Below are positions 62,992 through 64,000 of a stretch of DNA of 64,000 nucleotides, one piece after another; position 1 is the first letter of the stretch; every line of letters begins with the position of its first letter. The notes under the pieces are model-generated. The model ran no database searches and was not told the DNA's origin. It saw only the letters and a list, made by a program, of their open reading frames with translations. The position numbers and the translations under genes are program-made. The DNA comes from CAYQCE01 sp964415885. Lineage in GTDB: Bacteria; Zixibacteria; MSB-5A5; JAABVY01; JAHJOQ01. The stretch covers positions 1 through 64,000 of the forward strand of contig CAYQCE010000008.1 in NCBI GenBank assembly GCA_964415885.1, in the 5' to 3' direction.

Positions 62992-64000
62992 ATGCTCTAC
63001 ACGATTGCAACTGCTGGACATATCGATCATGGTAAGTCAACGCTCGTGCGTGCGTTGACCGGAATCGATCCCGACCGTCTGCCCGAAGAGCAGGAACGGC
63101 AGATGACAATCGAGCTGGGCTTCGCCTGGTTCGATCTGTCCGATGGCTCCGAGGCTGCAATTATCGATGTCCCGGGCCATGAGCGATTCGTGAATGCGAT
63201 GATCACCGGTGTCGGTACTATCGATATGGTGCTCTTCATCGTCGCGGCGGACGATGGCTGGATGCCGCAGTCACAGGAACATCTGGAGATTCTCGATCTA
63301 CTCGAAGCGAAGCGCGGCTTTGTCGTAATCACCAAGACCGATCTCGTAGAGGATGACTGGCTTAAGCTCATAAAGGATGACGTGCGGTCAAAAATCGAAG
63401 GCACATTTCTCGATGATTCCGACATTCTGGAATTTTCCGGCAAAGACAACTCGGGCTTGTACCAGATCAAGTCTGAAATCGAGCGCATTCTATCGGAGGT
63501 CAGTGAGCGTTCACACCCGGATCTGCCGCGGCTATACATTGATCGGGTCTTTTCGGTCACTGGACATGGAGCTGTCGTGACCGGCACGATGCGCGACGGC
63601 GTGTTCGATGCCGGCGAGGAGGTCCGTGTCATCCCCGATGATATCGATGCTCGAATCAAGTCGATACAGACTCACAAGAAAGCCAGAGAAAAGACGGCGG
63701 TTGGTTCACGCGCCGCGCTCAATCTCTCCGGAGTCAGCCACAATGATGTCGCGCGTGGGAGCGCGATAGTAAGGCGCAAAGCATACGGTGGCACCAACTC
63801 GATTGCTGCCAGGATTCAGATATCTTCCAATGCCAGGATCGTACTGAACCACAACCGCGATGTCACGATTCTGATCGGGACAACGCGCACCGATGCGCGG
63901 GTGTTCGTTTTCAAAGGTGATGAATTCACTCCCGGAACAGGAGGAGTTTGCGAATTCAGGTTCGATGAGCGTGTGCTCGCAAGGATCGGCGACAGGTTCA
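62992..64000 (+). CDS. selB: Selenocysteine-specific elongation factor SelB (5' part, runs off the window)
   Basis: First 336 codons; no stop before the window end. GTPase domain: P-loop AGHIDHGKSTLVRAL, switch region MTIELGFAWFDL, DVPGHERFVNAMITGV, TKTD. The ELGFAW signature and the Ala-Gly-His-Ile P-loop separate SelB from EF-Tu. Domains II and III begin near residue 180 (LYIDRVFSVTGHGAVVTGT). It brings Sec-tRNA to UGA codons marked by a SECIS element. The start overlaps no gene but directly follows the selA stop, with aagga 14 bases upstream. Confidence 0.96.
   Translation, partial: MLYTIATAGHIDHGKSTLVRALTGIDPDRLPEEQERQMTIELGFAWFDLSDGSEAAIIDVPGHERFVNAMITGVGTIDMVLFIVAADDGWMPQSQEHLEILDLLEAKRGFVVITKTDLVEDDWLKLIKDDVRSKIEGTFLDDSDILEFSGKDNSGLYQIKSEIERILSEVSERSHPDLPRLYIDRVFSVTGHGAVVTGTMRDGVFDAGEEVRVIPDDIDARIKSIQTHKKAREKTAVGSRAALNLSGVSHNDVARGSAIVRRKAYGGTNSIAARIQISSNARIVLNHNRDVTILIGTTRTDARVFVFKGDEFTPGTGGVCEFRFDERVLARIGDRF

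Overview
The window is about 64 kb of bacterial chromosome from a Gram-negative, anaerobic or facultative organism of the FCB group, most likely candidate phylum Zixibacteria or a close relative. Three secreted proteins end in dockerin-type repeats of the form D-I-D-D-I-V-x-L-I-x-Y-V-F-Q-G-G. One secreted protein ends in a type IX secretion (FlgD-like) sorting domain. TonB, RND and TolC-type outer-membrane components are also present. The phylum call is inference from these signatures. No phage, transposase or CRISPR array is visible.

Layout. 1-7.2 kb: palindromic repeats, a three-PAS LuxR-type regulator, a DcaP-like porin, an orphan type I substrate-binding lipoprotein or periplasmic protein and a chemoreceptor. 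7.3-17.4 kb: one long operon for a cytoplasmic group 3b-type [NiFe] hydrogenase (beta, cyclic-nucleotide-fold protein, gamma, delta, alpha) followed by its maturation genes (protease, hypA, hypF, hypC, hypD, hypE). It has a consensus sigma70 promoter and a perfect CRP-like palindrome. HypA lacks its zinc finger and hypB is absent. 17.4-19.4 kb: two dockerin-repeat exported proteins. 19.4-26.2 kb (minus strand): a Cus-type Cu(I)/Ag(I) efflux operon (Cys-rich small protein, cusC, cusB, cusA).

26.5-32.7 kb: a signalling cluster with a cNMP-binding PAS histidine kinase, a DUF3307 membrane protein and a 1346-residue cyclase resembling mammalian soluble adenylyl cyclase (two complementary half-site cyclase domains, NTPase, TPR). 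32.9-35 kb: a mini-gene and two paralogous lipoproteins. 35.5-40.2 kb: DUF4397, fasciclin and DUF378 genes, divergent from a CarH-like B12/light-sensing MerR repressor. 40.4-48.1 kb: a response regulator, a dockerin protein with a near-perfect 1518-bp internal duplication, a 19-codon mini-ORF and a TonB-dependent receptor. 48.2-51.7 kb: a flippase-like membrane protein, diaminopropionate ammonia-lyase and a CorA transporter.

51.7-61.4 kb: a TetR-controlled tripartite RND efflux system whose genes overlap and run directly into a complete bacillithiol pathway (bshC-bshA-bshB). 61.4-64 kb: the selenocysteine machinery (tRNA-Sec, selA, 5' part of selB). The window reads as metabolic (H2, selenium, thiol) and envelope functions with dense signalling. 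The most notable points are the reduced HypA, the soluble-adenylyl-cyclase-like protein beside a cNMP-sensing kinase, the efflux/bacillithiol superoperon, and two very short genes with strong ribosome sites.
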